Positions 1-9,003 of a stretch of 64,000 nucleotides of DNA are shown in pieces. The first letter of the stretch is position 1; every line of letters begins with the position of its first letter. The translations under genes were made by a program, and so were the position numbers. Source of the stretch: CAWGMT01 sp963823675. Lineage in GTDB: Bacteria > Planctomycetota > Planctomycetia > Isosphaerales > Isosphaeraceae. The stretch is from assembly GCA_963823675.1 (NCBI GenBank), contig CAWGMT010000016.1:248001-312000 (forward strand), given 5' to 3'. The notes beneath the pieces were generated by a model. The model was not told the origin of the DNA and did no database searches. It worked only from the letters and a program-made list of their open reading frames with translations.

Positions 1-359
1 TGTCGACCGTGCGAATACGATAGCTCTCTTTCCCGGCCGCGGCGGCTTCCGCCGTAGACTGGGGCCGGTGCTGGCTCTCAAACGAACCAAGCAGCCGGGC
101 CGGGCTGACCGCGATGACCGGCACCGCGCCGGACGGCCAGCGGATCGAGACATCCCAGCCGATCCGGGACCGCGCCTTCACCTCCTCCACGAGCAGGTTA
201 ACGGCCTTGGCCTCGGGGCCCGCAAGTCCGTCGGGAACGACGACGACCGCGCGACTCAGGTTCGACCGCATCGGCTCTTGCCCGGTCCTGGGTCCCGAAT
301 CCGCCGATCAGAACGATCGCAATCACCAAGCCTGCGGTCGATGACTTCAGCACAAACAT
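1..359 (-). CDS. Partial exported hydrolase, GH67/DUF4838-type N-terminal domain (frameshifted, runs off left edge)
   Basis: Only the first part of this gene is in the window. Reading leftward from the ATG at 359, about 30 residues form a Sec signal peptide (STAGLVIAIVLIGGF, then an ARA cleavage site). Around 245-255 the frame changes, and a coding-quality stretch follows with VVVVPDGLAGPEAKAVNL and later IRWPSGAVPVIAV. Strand, small-residue turn, helix carrying LLVEEV, then a WP turn is the pattern of the alpha/beta domain found ahead of catalytic domains in GH67, GH20-like and DUF4838 hydrolases. The catalytic part lies outside the window, so the substrate cannot be told. If the frame change is real, translation could only start at the ATG at 271 and the product would lose its export signal. 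The change sits in a CGCGCG run, and I think a sequence error is more likely. Confidence 0.5.
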
Positions 360-789
360 CGAGGAATCCGTTCTACTGGCGGTCAGATTCGTCGCGCCCT
401 TCGCATATTTGTTGGGGTTAAATTCGCCTGGGCCGCTGAGTTTTTTTCGCCATTTGGACCTCCATTCCCCCCACTTGACTCACGGACTGGCGAGCACAGC
501 GATGCCTCGCATGCGCTGTCGGATTCGCCCGGCAATTCCCGTCGGACGATGACTCGCTTACTGCACTTCAACCGAACGATGCGGCACATGCAAGACCATT
601 TCAATTTCCACTGTGCGAAGCCAGCGGCAACCTGCAAAGCCCCGGACGACGCTGCCGAAAACTTCGTCTTCCCACCCGGCCTGAATTCGACGTATCCTAA
701 AGAATGCCAGGATGCCTCAACCTCGTCAAAGGCATGCTCCGCGGGGATGATCCCGCCAGCCGATTCCAGCCGCTTCGCCGGACAATCTT
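360..789. other. Intergenic region, no gene seen
   Basis: This stretch separates the leftward hydrolase fragment from the rightward PVC haem protein. Short ORFs exist on both strands, but none has a recognisable domain, a good ribosome binding site or coding-like composition. It probably carries the two divergent promoters. I could not pick out a convincing -35/-10 pair or operator. Confidence 0.6.
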
Positions 790-3700
790 ATGAAGAGAGA
801 CGGACTCGCTCGTCGCGCGATCGCATCGGGTTTCGTGTTCCTGATTGCCACCCAGGCGGTAGCCTGGGTACATGCCGGGGATGACGCTCGCGCCGCGAAG
901 GCCGCGAGCGTGGCCAAGCCCTATGCGCCGCGAATTGCGCCCGCTTCCGACGAAGCCCGGCTGGCCATGCGGTCATTCCGCGTGCCGCACGGGCTTGCCG
1001 TCGAGCTGTTTGCCGCCGAGCCCCTGCTGGCCAATCCAGTCGCCTTCTGCGTGGATGAGAAAGGCGTCTTTTACGTCGCCGAGACGTTTCGGCACGGGGC
1101 CGGCGTGACCGACACGCGCTCGCACATGAACTGGCTCGACGCTGACCTCGCCTGCCATACGGTCGCCGATCGCGTGGCGATGTACCGGAAGTATCTCGGC
1201 CAGGCCTTCGAGCGGCTTGATCACGAGCATGAGCGGGTGCGGCGCATCGTCGATCGGGACGGCGACGGCCGCGCCGACTCGGCCACGGTCTTCGCCGACG
1301 GATTCAACGATCCGGCCGCCGGGATCGGGGCTGGTTTGCTGGCGCGCCAGAACGACGTGTGGTACGCGTGCATCCCGTGGTTGTGGAAGCTGCGCGATAC
1401 CACCGGCGACGGCCGGGCCGATCGCCGCATGCTTTTGCACGAGGGCTACGGCGTCCACGTCGGTTTCCTGGGCCATGACCTTCATGGTTTGCGTTTCGGC
1501 CCGGACGGCAAGCTCTACTTCAGTATCGGCGATCGGGGTTTCAACGTGACGGCCGGCGACGGCCGCAAGCTGGCCGTCACCGACACCGGTGCGGTCTTGC
1601 GCTGCAACCCGGATGGCTCCGAGCTGGAGGTATTCGCCACCGGTCTGCGCAATCCTCAAGAGTTGGCGTTCGATATGTACGGCAATCTGTTCACGGGGGA
1701 CAACAATTCCGACAGCGGCGATCGGGCGCGGTGGGTTTATGTGGTCGAGGGGGGCGACAGCGGCTGGCGGATCGGCTACCAGTTCATCGAATCGCCGGTC
1801 AGCCGCGGGCCGTGGAATGAGGAGAAGCTTTGGTATCCGGCGTTCGCCGGTCAGGCGGCTTACATCGTTCCGCCGATCGCCAACATCGCCGACGGTCCCT
1901 CCGGCTTGACGTACAACCCGGGCGTGAGCCTGCTGCCGCAGTCGTATCAGAACCATTTCTTTCTGGTTGACTTTCGCGGTTCGAGCAGTCAGAGCGGGAT
2001 CCGGTCGTTTGCGCTAGAGCCCCAGGGGGCGTCGTTTCGACTGGTCGATTCCCAGCGATTCCTCTGGTCGGTACTGGCGACCGATGCGGATTTCGGGCCC
2101 GACGGGGCGCTTTACCTTTGCGATTGGGTCGAGGGCTGGGAAAAGCCCAACAAGGGGCGGCTCTACCGCGTCGTCGACCCAACTCGGCGGAGTGATCCGC
2201 GCATCCGGGAGGTCAAAACCCTCCTCGCGGATGGGATGGAGAAAAAGTCACCCGAGTCTCTGGCTGCTCTGCTCGCCCATCCGGACATGCGGGTTCGCCA
2301 GGAAGCGCAGTTCGAGCTGGCTGCACGGGGCGCTTCAGGGTTGGATAACGCTGGCTCGGGTCGCCGCGTCTTCCAGGGAAAGTCGATTGGCGCGAATTCA
2401 CGCGATCTGGGGAATCGGGCAGATCACACACGCCAAGCGCAACGTCCGCGTTCCGGGCGTCTGGGAAACAATCGGGACACTGGTGGCTGACGCCGACCCG
2501 GAGATCCGCGCCCAGACCGCCAAGATATTCGGAGAGGCTAAGGAGCCGAAGGCGTTTGATAGCCTGATCGGCCTGCTCGCTGACTCCAGTCCGCGGGTTC
2601 GCTTCTTCGCGGCGATTTCGCTGGGCAAGCTCGGGCGGCCGGACGCGGTCGGGCCGCTCCTTTCCATGCTCCGGGGCAACGCCGACGGCGATCCCTACTT
2701 GCGACACGCCGGCGTGATGGGGCTGGCGGGCTCGGGCAATCCAGCGGCCTGGAAGCAGGCCGCCCATGATCCATCGGTGGCTGTGCGGATGGGAGTCTTG
2801 TTGACGTTGCGGCGCAGCGCGGATCCGGAGACCGCCGGGTTCCTTGATGATCCCGATCCCCGCGTCGTACTCGAAGCCGCGCGAGCGATCAACGACGTAC
2901 CGATCGCTGCCGCCCTGCCCCGGCTGGCGGCGCTCGCGGTGGCGGCGAACATGCCGCTGCCTCTGGTGCGCCGCGTCCTGAATGCCAACTTCCGGCTAGG
3001 CGGGGTCGAGAATGCGACCAGGCTGGCGGAGGTCGCGGGCCGGTTGGACTTGCCCGAGTCAACGCGAGCCATGGCCCTGGTCCTCCTGGCCCAGTGGGCT
3101 GAACCGCAGGGACGCGACCCGGTGATGGGGCTCTGGCGCCCGCTTTCACCGCGGCCGCCCCAGCCTGCGGCCGATGCCCTCTTGCCGAAGCTCGCCCTGA
3201 TCTTGTCAGCGGCGCCCAGGCGAGCACGGACCGAGGCCGCCAAGGCTGCCGCCGCCCTGAATATCAAGGGCGCAGGACCCCACCTCGCCGTGCTGGCTAC
3301 CGATCGTTCGCAGACCGACCTGACACGCGCAACCGCGCTCGGCGCACTCGACCGGCTGGGCGATCCCGGGCGAATCCACGCAGCGAGCCAGAGCTTGGTT
3401 CTACCGGGGCCGAGGAGCCGGGTCGAGGCGCTGCGCATCCTGGCCAAGGTCAATCCCGCGGCGGCGATCGCGCCGCTCCAGGACCGGATCGAGCACGGCT
3501 CGGCTGCGGAGCGCCAGGGCGCGATCGCAATTCTGGCTGCCATGCCCGGCGACGCAGGCGCGCCAGTTGCTCTCGTCCTGGATCGACCGCCTGCTCGCCG
3601 GCAAGGTCGCACCGGAAATCCAGCTCGACTTACTCGAGGCGGCAGGCGGGCGCCGCGAACCCGAATTCCGCCGCAAGCTCGAGGACTACGAAAAATCCAG

Positions 3701-4184
3701 GGCCAGAAATGATCCGCTGGCGTCCTATCGCGAGGCCATGGCGGGTGGCGATTCGGGGCGCGGAATGACGGTTTTCATCGCCAAGGCCGAGGTTGCTTGC
3801 TTGCGCTGCCATAAGATCAAGCCGCCGGCCGGCGAGGTGATGGGCGGCGAGGTCGGCCCCGAGCTCTCGGATGTCGGCGCCCGGCAGAATCGCGAGTACC
3901 TGCTGGAATCGATCGTCAGTCCCGACAAACAGATCGCCCAGGGTTTCGAATCGGTGGTGCTGGCTACGAGCGACGGCAAGATTCATAGCGGCGTGCTGCG
4001 CGGCGAGGATGACAGGGAGGTCCGGCTGATCACACCCGAGGGTCAGCCGATGGTTGTTTCAAAGGACGCGATCGAGGAGCGGAAACGCGGCCCCTCAGCC
4101 ATGCCGGCTGACCTGGTCTCGAAGCTCTCGAAGACCGAGCTTCGCGACCTGATCGAGTATCTGGCCAACCTCAAGGCCAAGTGA
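790..4184 (+). CDS. PVC-type haem-binding protein: sorbosone-dehydrogenase-like propeller, HEAT repeats and C-terminal CxxCH cytochrome domain
   Basis: A large exported protein typical of planctomycetes. It has an N-terminal signal peptide, then a membrane-bound-dehydrogenase beta-propeller (about residues 50-460, with FRVPHGLAVELFAAEP near the start and GLRNPQELAFD and GDNNSDSGDR inside). Alpha-helical HEAT-like repeats follow (codons from about 2220 to 3550). The C-terminal domain has one haem c site, CLRCH, near 3807, followed by GPELSDVGARQNREYLLESI, the pattern of the PVC haem-binding domain. The reading frame changes twice, near 2335 and near 3555, each time with protein similarity continuing without loss. 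Reconnected, it is about 1130 residues, a normal length. The role is presumably periplasmic oxidation of a sugar or alcohol with electron transfer to the haem. The substrate is unknown. The frame changes are probably sequence errors. Confidence 0.85.
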
Positions 4185-4219
4185 AGAACGGCGACCTCTA
4201 AATCGCCTTGCACAATTCC

Positions 4220-4281
4220 GGGAGGGCGAGCCTCCCGGCGAGCCATTCTCCCAGGCGGCTCGGACGGAGCCTCGCCCTCCC
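4220..4281. terminator. Imperfect 25-bp inverted repeat between convergent genes
   Basis: The arms at 4220-4244 and 4257-4281 pair at 21 of 25 positions around a 12-base loop. The outermost 11 bp (GGGAGGGCGAG with CTCGCCCTCCC) are perfect. It lies between the stop codons of two genes that converge here, so it could terminate both transcripts. It lacks a T tract, so a Rho-independent mechanism is not assured. A dispersed REP-like palindrome is the alternative. Confidence 0.5.
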
Positions 4282-4299
4282 AGGATCACGCAAGTCCAT

Positions 4300-5570
4300 T
4301 TAGCGTGAGGCCGGCGATTGCGATGCGCAGCCAGAAGTCAGTCCCAGGTTGGGCTCCGAATGGCGAATGAGAGGATCGGTGTCGACCGGGCCCGTGGGCT
4401 GGCCGCCCGCGCCGGCCGATCGCGACGTGGTGCTATGTTCCAGATCGAAGAGTGTCTGCTGGCTGAGGGCGTCGAGCGGATCGCGCTCGACGGCCAGCTT
4501 GAGCCAGGCGCGGGCTTCCTGTACTCGGCCGATGGCCGCGCACGCCATTCCGAGCTGATTCGGCAGCTTGGAGTCGCGCTCGCCTTCGGCGGTCGCCGCG
4601 CGGGCAACCAGGGCCCACACGTCCTCGTGGCGCCGTGCCGCGTCGAGGTAGGGCCTCGCCTCCTCGGCTTGACCGACCATGCGCAAGGCCGTGCCCAGGC
4701 CCGAGAGCGTCATGTGGTCGAGCGGAAGGGCGCGATGGGCAATCCGGAAATCGCGGACCGCCGTGGGCCCGTCGCGGCGGCGCAAGGCCAGTTGGCCGCG
4801 GAGCCGCGCCAGCTCGAGATGATCCAGAGGGCCATCGGCCAGGAGCGATTCGGCGGAGGCGAAATCGCCGCGCGCCATCAGCAGGTGCACGCGCTGGGCA
4901 CGGGCGTCGGGATCAGCCGCCGGCAATACCGCCAGAACGGTCTCGGCCTGGTCGAGCCGGTCCAGGCGCCGCAGGGCTTCAACCAGCGCCAGCCGCGACC
5001 AGCGATCGGCGGGGTCGGTCGCCACGAATTTCTCCAGGGCGGCGAGGTCGCCCGCGGGGTTCCAGACCGTGTGCCGCGTTTTCGTCCAGTGGAGAATCGT
5101 CTGGAAGTCCAGTGCATCCAGGTCGAGAAGGGCGGCGAGCTGGGCGTCCAGATCGGCCTGGCGATGCTGGATGTTGTAGATATAAACTAACTCCTTGCGG
5201 GGCTGGACCCCGCGCGGCAGGAGCTCAAGGGTCGCCAGAAATGCGGCTTCGGCCAGCCGCAGCCGGCCCTGTCGCACCTCGATTTGCCCGGTTCTGAGCC
5301 GCGCCAGCGGGGCCAAGGGATGATCGTCGGGGATGAGCGCCAGATCGCGTGCGGCCGCGTCCAGCCGGTTGAGCCCGATCTTGACCTCGGCGTGGAGAAA
5401 TCGATCGATGGCATTGGGCGGCGCAGGCGCGCAAGCTGCTCGCATGCAATATTGGCCTGCGCATAGCGGCCGGCCTTCATCAGGGAATCGGCGCGAAGAA
5501 AAACTCTCCCAGGATCGGCTTCGCGCCACCGCCATACGCCCAGAACAGCGAGGAAAAGGCCGGCGATCAA
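4300..5570 (-). CDS. Membrane-anchored TPR protein
   Basis: Arginine-rich start followed by one hydrophobic segment (ALAGIGLIAGLFLAVLGVW), then about 380 residues of tetratricopeptide-like helical pairs (for example GRYAQANIACEQLARL, VRQGRLRLAEAAFLATLEL, GRVQEARAWLKLAVERDPLD). One transmembrane anchor with an exposed TPR scaffold is inferred. The frame changes near 5420-5430, at a GCGCGCC run, between CEQLARLR and PPNAIDRF. The start is uncertain: no ATG lies in the right frame, TTG at 5570 is possible, and the frame stays open upstream to the stop of the preceding lipoprotein gene. It is last in a minus-strand set after DUF1559 (6059-7243) and a lipoprotein (5633-5884). The same order recurs at 39.8-44.3 kb. 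The partner is unknown. Confidence 0.75.
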
Positions 5571-5632
5571 ACCGATGCCAGCCAGTGCAGTGCGACGAAA
5601 CGGTCGTCGGAGTCGACCCGGCCGGTCACTGA

Positions 5633-5884
5633 TTATGGCTTCTTCTCCTCTACCTTGATGTCTCCGGCCGGCTTGCCTTCGGTCGCTGGCTTACTTTCCC
5701 CAGTCGGCCTCTTCAAGTATGCTTTGGACTTGGCGGCTTCGGTCATTTGATTTTTCAACGGGGCCAACTGCTCGACGTTGCCCGTCTTGAACGGCACCGT
5801 CCCTTCCGTTACGCCCGAGTCCTCGCCGCCGCATCCAGCAAGGGCGAACGCCGCTACGATCCCGGCGAACCTCAAACGGCTCAT
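5633..5884 (-). CDS. Small lipoprotein
   Basis: An 83-residue protein with a signal peptide ending in a lipobox (AFALAGC), so it should be lipid-anchored through Cys18. The mature part is short, charged and rich in K, E, P and G (KPATEGKPAGDIKVEEKKP), with no recognised domain. It sits between a DUF1559 gene upstream and a TPR gene downstream on the same strand, and its stop lies close to the probable start of the TPR gene. Two further small lipoproteins in this window (42196-42450 and 44037-44288) have the same association with DUF1559 genes and also a D/E-rich then G/K/P-rich mature sequence. The function is unknown; a partner or chaperone for the pseudopilin-like protein is a guess. Confidence 0.8.
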   Translation of the reverse strand: MSRLRFAGIVAAFALAGCGGEDSGVTEGTVPFKTGNVEQLAPLKNQMTEAAKSKAYLKRPTGESKPATEGKPAGDIKVEEKKP

Positions 5885-6058
5885 GGAATCTCTCTCCTGA
5901 CAGGGTGTGAAGATGATGAATGGCTTGGGGTCGCCGATGTCTCCCGGGAGCCGGGAACCGGTCCCAAGCCCACGAGCCCGGGGCGGGGCCGGCCACGCTT
6001 GCGCCGCTAGCCCTCCGGGGAAGGCATCACGCTGCCATCCCCGGGTATCGCCGACGGT

Positions 6059-7243
6059 TCAATAGGCGTCGGAGCTGAGGGCCTCGTTGCCATTGCGGGT
6101 GCCGATTGCCCACCAGGTCTGGGGGGCGATCTGGTTCTTGATGATCCGGACCGATCCGTCGGCGAACGCGACGTTGACGACGCCGGGATGGTTACAACTG
6201 GGTGGAATCGCGTTGACGAACGTGCCCCAGCCGACGACGCCGGTCGTGCCGCCTCCGGCCCCCGTCCCGTAACCATTCAAGTTGGGATCGTTCAAGGGCA
6301 CGCAACTGATGCTGTTGGGAGGCATGAAATGATTGTAGGCATTCCACATCAGACACGACCCGGGATTGCCTGCCAACCAGATGTTGCCGTTGGCGGGAGT
6401 CAGGAGGCCCAGTGAGAGCTGCGTTCCCGGAAGGGCTTTGCAAGCCTGCATGAAAAGGAGCGCCGTCACGCCCCCCTGGGGGCCTTGATCCCAGAAATTG
6501 TTGAGGGGCACAAGCCATTGATAGGTGCTCTGCCGGTAAGTCGCCGACAGCGCGAGCGGCGACGCCGGTCCGGAGCCGAGCAGAGTTTCACTGTAAAGCG
6601 CGGTGTTCGAGGTACCGTCGGTGATTCCCTCAGGCCCGAATGTGTTGCCGCTATTGCTGTTCCAGTAGACCCCGGCATAGTTGAAAGGAGGGTTGTCCTT
6701 GAGTGGGACCAGCACGCCGCTCCACGCCATGAAATTGGCCGGACCACCGACATTGGCCACGTAGTTCCGCCGCGTGCCAGGCCCGATGTTCGTGGTTTTC
6801 CTGTCTTCCGAGGGACAGATCAAAATGGCGACCTGCGTGGCCAGCACCGAAGTGTTCTGAGGGTCCCAGCCGGCTACCGTTGGCCCGGCCCACCCCGAGC
6901 TGACGAAAAAGTTCAACTGGTTGAAGAGCACAGTCTGATCGAGCTGGCCCAGAAGCGACGCCGTCCAGTCCAACGGCCAGGGGTCGTAATAGTACCCATT
7001 GGGACCGTATGTGTTGCCCCAGACGTTGAAGCCGCCGTTTTGCACCAGCGGAGGGAAAGTCCCCTGCGACGTCATGTACGTGTGCGTGGCAAGGGCCAGT
7101 TGTTTGAGGTTGTTGGTGCACTGGGCCCGCCGCGCCGCCTCACGGGCTGACTGCACGGCAGGTAAGAGCAAAGCAATGAGAATGGCAATTATCGCTACGA
7201 CAACCAATAACTCGATAAGCGTAAAGCCTCGGCGAGTCCGCAT
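6059..7243 (-). CDS. DUF1559 pseudopilin-like protein
   Basis: Starts with a type IV prepilin-like N-terminus (RGFTLIELLVVVAIIAIL) with the prepilin-peptidase cleavage site after Gly and the Glu at position 5 of the mature protein, followed by VQSAREAARRAQCTNNLKQL. The C-terminus carries the H-x9-DG motif (NHPGVVNVAFADGSVRII) that defines the planctomycete DUF1559 family. At 394 residues the length is usual. I chose the ATG at 7243 because an AAAGGGG ribosome binding site lies just upstream and the prepilin motif follows at once. The frame is open further upstream, but that extension looks non-coding. The protein is probably membrane-held and surface-facing. The molecular role of the family is not known to me. 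Confidence 0.92.
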   Translation of the reverse strand: MRTRRGFTLIELLVVVAIIAILIALLLPAVQSAREAARRAQCTNNLKQLALATHTYMTSQGTFPPLVQNGGFNVWGNTYGPNGYYYDPWPLDWTASLLGQLDQTVLFNQLNFFVSSGWAGPTVAGWDPQNTSVLATQVAILICPSEDRKTTNIGPGTRRNYVANVGGPANFMAWSGVLVPLKDNPPFNYAGVYWNSNSGNTFGPEGITDGTSNTALYSETLLGSGPASPLALSATYRQSTYQWLVPLNNFWDQGPQGGVTALLFMQACKALPGTQLSLGLLTPANGNIWLAGNPGSCLMWNAYNHFMPPNSISCVPLNDPNLNGYGTGAGGGTTGVVGWGTFVNAIPPSCNHPGVVNVAFADGSVRIIKNQIAPQTWWAIGTRNGNEALSSDAY

Positions 7244-7695
7244 GCGAATCCCCTTTGCGAGATGATGTGATGACATCGTCTGCTCAACTCTGATCCGGCC
7301 AGATGAGCCTATCAAAAGACCCAGCCAGTTGCGATCGGCGCGCATCCAAACCGATGTCTTACTGATCGAGCCCCCATCCAAACCACTTACTTGTCAAGAA
7401 GAGACAATGAGGCGCGTGCCGCCTTAAGCCCTATCCTATAGTCTCGAGTTCAAACCGCAAGCGGATTCCGGACATAAGTCGAAGGTCGGCATACGAGAGA
7501 CTCAAGAACATTCATGCGTGTACCACAGGCTCCATTGCCAATCGCGTCTCTCTTCGCGCCTGTGAACCATCTACTGTACCAAAGTAGCGCTTCTTCAACG
7601 CCTATGGGCAGAATAATCATTTTTCTCACTCTAACACGCTTCTTTTGCACCGGCGGGGACTCGATCAGAAAGAGCGATTCTGTTTCAATGACGCC
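7244..7695. promoter_or_regulatory. Divergent intergenic region between DUF1559 and the rhamnose locus, with a 10-bp direct repeat
   Basis: About 450 bases with no supported gene, between a leftward and a rightward gene, so both promoters should be here. CATCCAAACC occurs at 7343-7352 and again at 7375-7384, a spacing of 32 bases (about three helical turns), which would put two binding sites on the same face of the DNA. A TTGACA hexamer lies on the minus strand at 7392-7397, without a convincing -10 partner. No catabolite-type or LacI-type palindrome was obvious. Confidence 0.35.
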
Positions 7696-8964
7696 ATGAT
7701 CTTTGCCGACGAGAAACTGGACCGCGCGTTTTCCCTGGCGCGCGAACAATACGCGGGATGGGGCGTGGACGTCGATGCGGCGCTGCGCCGGCTCTCCACG
7801 ATTGCGATCTCCTTACATTGCTGGCAGGGCGACGATGTCGGCGGGTTCGAGAACACCGGCCAGGAAATCGGAGGAGGTCTGGCGGTCACCGGCAACTATC
7901 CCGGCAAAGCCCGCACGCCGGATGAGCTGCGCATGGATCTGGAGAAGGCCCTGTCGCTCTTGCCCGGGTCGCACCGGCTCAACCTTCATGCCAGTTACGC
8001 GGAAACCGGGGGCCGGAAAGTTGAACGCGATGCGCTCGAGCCCGAGCACTTCGAGCGCTGGATTGAATGGGCACGGTCCCAGAAGATTGGCATGGATTTC
8101 AACCCGACCTATTTTGGCCACCCTCTGGCCGCGGGTGGATACACGCTGGCCCACGCCGATCCGCTCGTCCGCAAGTTCTGGATCGACCACGGGGTTGCCT
8201 GCCGCCGCATCGGGGCCGCGATCGGCCAGGCCCTGGGATCTCCCTGCGTGACCAATGTCTGGATCCCGGACGGCTCGAAAGATACGCCGGTCGACCGCAA
8301 GGGGCCGCGCGAGCGCCTGGTGGAAGCGCTCGATGCGATCTTCGCCGAGCCGATCGACCTGAAATACAATCGCGACGCGGTCGAAGGCAAGCTGTTCGGC
8401 ATCGGTTCGGAAAGTTACGTCGCCGGCTCCCATGAGTTTTATTTCGGCTACGCCCTCTCGCGCAAAAAGCTCTTGTGCCTGGACGCCGGCCACTACCATC
8501 CGACCGAGGTGGTTTCGGACAAGATCTCGGCCGTGCTCATGCATCTCGATGAGATCCTGCTGCACGTCAGCCGCGGCGTGCGGTGGGATAGCGACCATGT
8601 CGTGGTTCTTTCCGACGAGCTCGAGGCGATTGCCCAGGAGCTGGTCCGGGGCGACTACCTGGGCCGCGTGCACATCGGGCTTGATTTCTTTGATGCAAGC
8701 ATCAACCGGGTCGCGGCCTGGGTCATCGGCGCGCGGAGCATGCAGAAAAGCCTGTTGCTCGCCCTGCTGGAACCAGCCGAAACCCTGCGAAACCTCGAGG
8801 CCGAAGGCAACTACACCGCCCGGCTGGCGTTGCTCGAAGAGCTCAAGACGCTTCCCTGGGGCGTGGTCTGGGACCATCACTGCCGGTCGCTGGGCGTACC
8901 GTCAGGCCGCGGCTGGCTGGAAGAGGTCAAGACCTACGAGCGCGACGTGCTCTCGAAGCGATGA
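7696..8964 (+). CDS. rhaA: L-rhamnose isomerase
   Basis: Converts L-rhamnose to L-rhamnulose, a metal-dependent (Mn/Zn) cytoplasmic aldose-ketose isomerase and the first intracellular step of rhamnose use. The family hallmarks run in order along the protein: ISLHCWQGDDVGGFE, TGNYPGKA, RLNLHA, IGMDFNPTYFGHPLA, NVWIPDGSKDTPVDR, KLFGIGSESY, CLDAGHYHPTE, VRWDSDHVV and HIGLDFFDASINR. The acidic and histidine residues that hold the two metals in RhaA enzymes lie in these segments. At 422 residues the length matches the family. The ATG at 7696 is preferred over upstream in-frame TTG because conserved sequence begins there. It heads a co-directional set with a sugar ABC importer and an alpha-L-rhamnosidase. 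Confidence 0.96.
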   Translation: MIFADEKLDRAFSLAREQYAGWGVDVDAALRRLSTIAISLHCWQGDDVGGFENTGQEIGGGLAVTGNYPGKARTPDELRMDLEKALSLLPGSHRLNLHASYAETGGRKVERDALEPEHFERWIEWARSQKIGMDFNPTYFGHPLAAGGYTLAHADPLVRKFWIDHGVACRRIGAAIGQALGSPCVTNVWIPDGSKDTPVDRKGPRERLVEALDAIFAEPIDLKYNRDAVEGKLFGIGSESYVAGSHEFYFGYALSRKKLLCLDAGHYHPTEVVSDKISAVLMHLDEILLHVSRGVRWDSDHVVVLSDELEAIAQELVRGDYLGRVHIGLDFFDASINRVAAWVIGARSMQKSLLLALLEPAETLRNLEAEGNYTARLALLEELKTLPWGVVWDHHCRSLGVPSGRGWLEEVKTYERDVLSKR

Positions 8965-8971
8965 TTGTCCA

Positions 8972-8999
8972 AGGACTCAGGACTAAGGACCAAGGACCA
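8972..8999 (+). repeat. Heptanucleotide tandem repeat, four units, directly before the ABC ATPase
   Basis: Four units of AGGACYM in exact 7-base register fill the gap between rhaA and the next start codon. Each unit carries an AGGA that could act as a ribosome binding site; the last one is about seven bases from GTG 9004. Heptamers of the same kind recur at 17438-17458 and 17661-17702. Confidence 0.7.
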
Positions 9000-9003
9000 A
9001 CCC

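Noticed and set aside
973..1956. 327-codon ORF on the minus strand
   Set aside because: Antisense shadow of the PVC dehydrogenase propeller.
6059..7243. DUF1559 protein as a true type IV pilin or type II secretion pseudopilin
   Set aside because: Only the N-terminal methylation segment is shared. The C-terminal domain and H-x9-DG motif define a separate planctomycete family, and no secretion ATPase, platform or peptidase genes are in the window.
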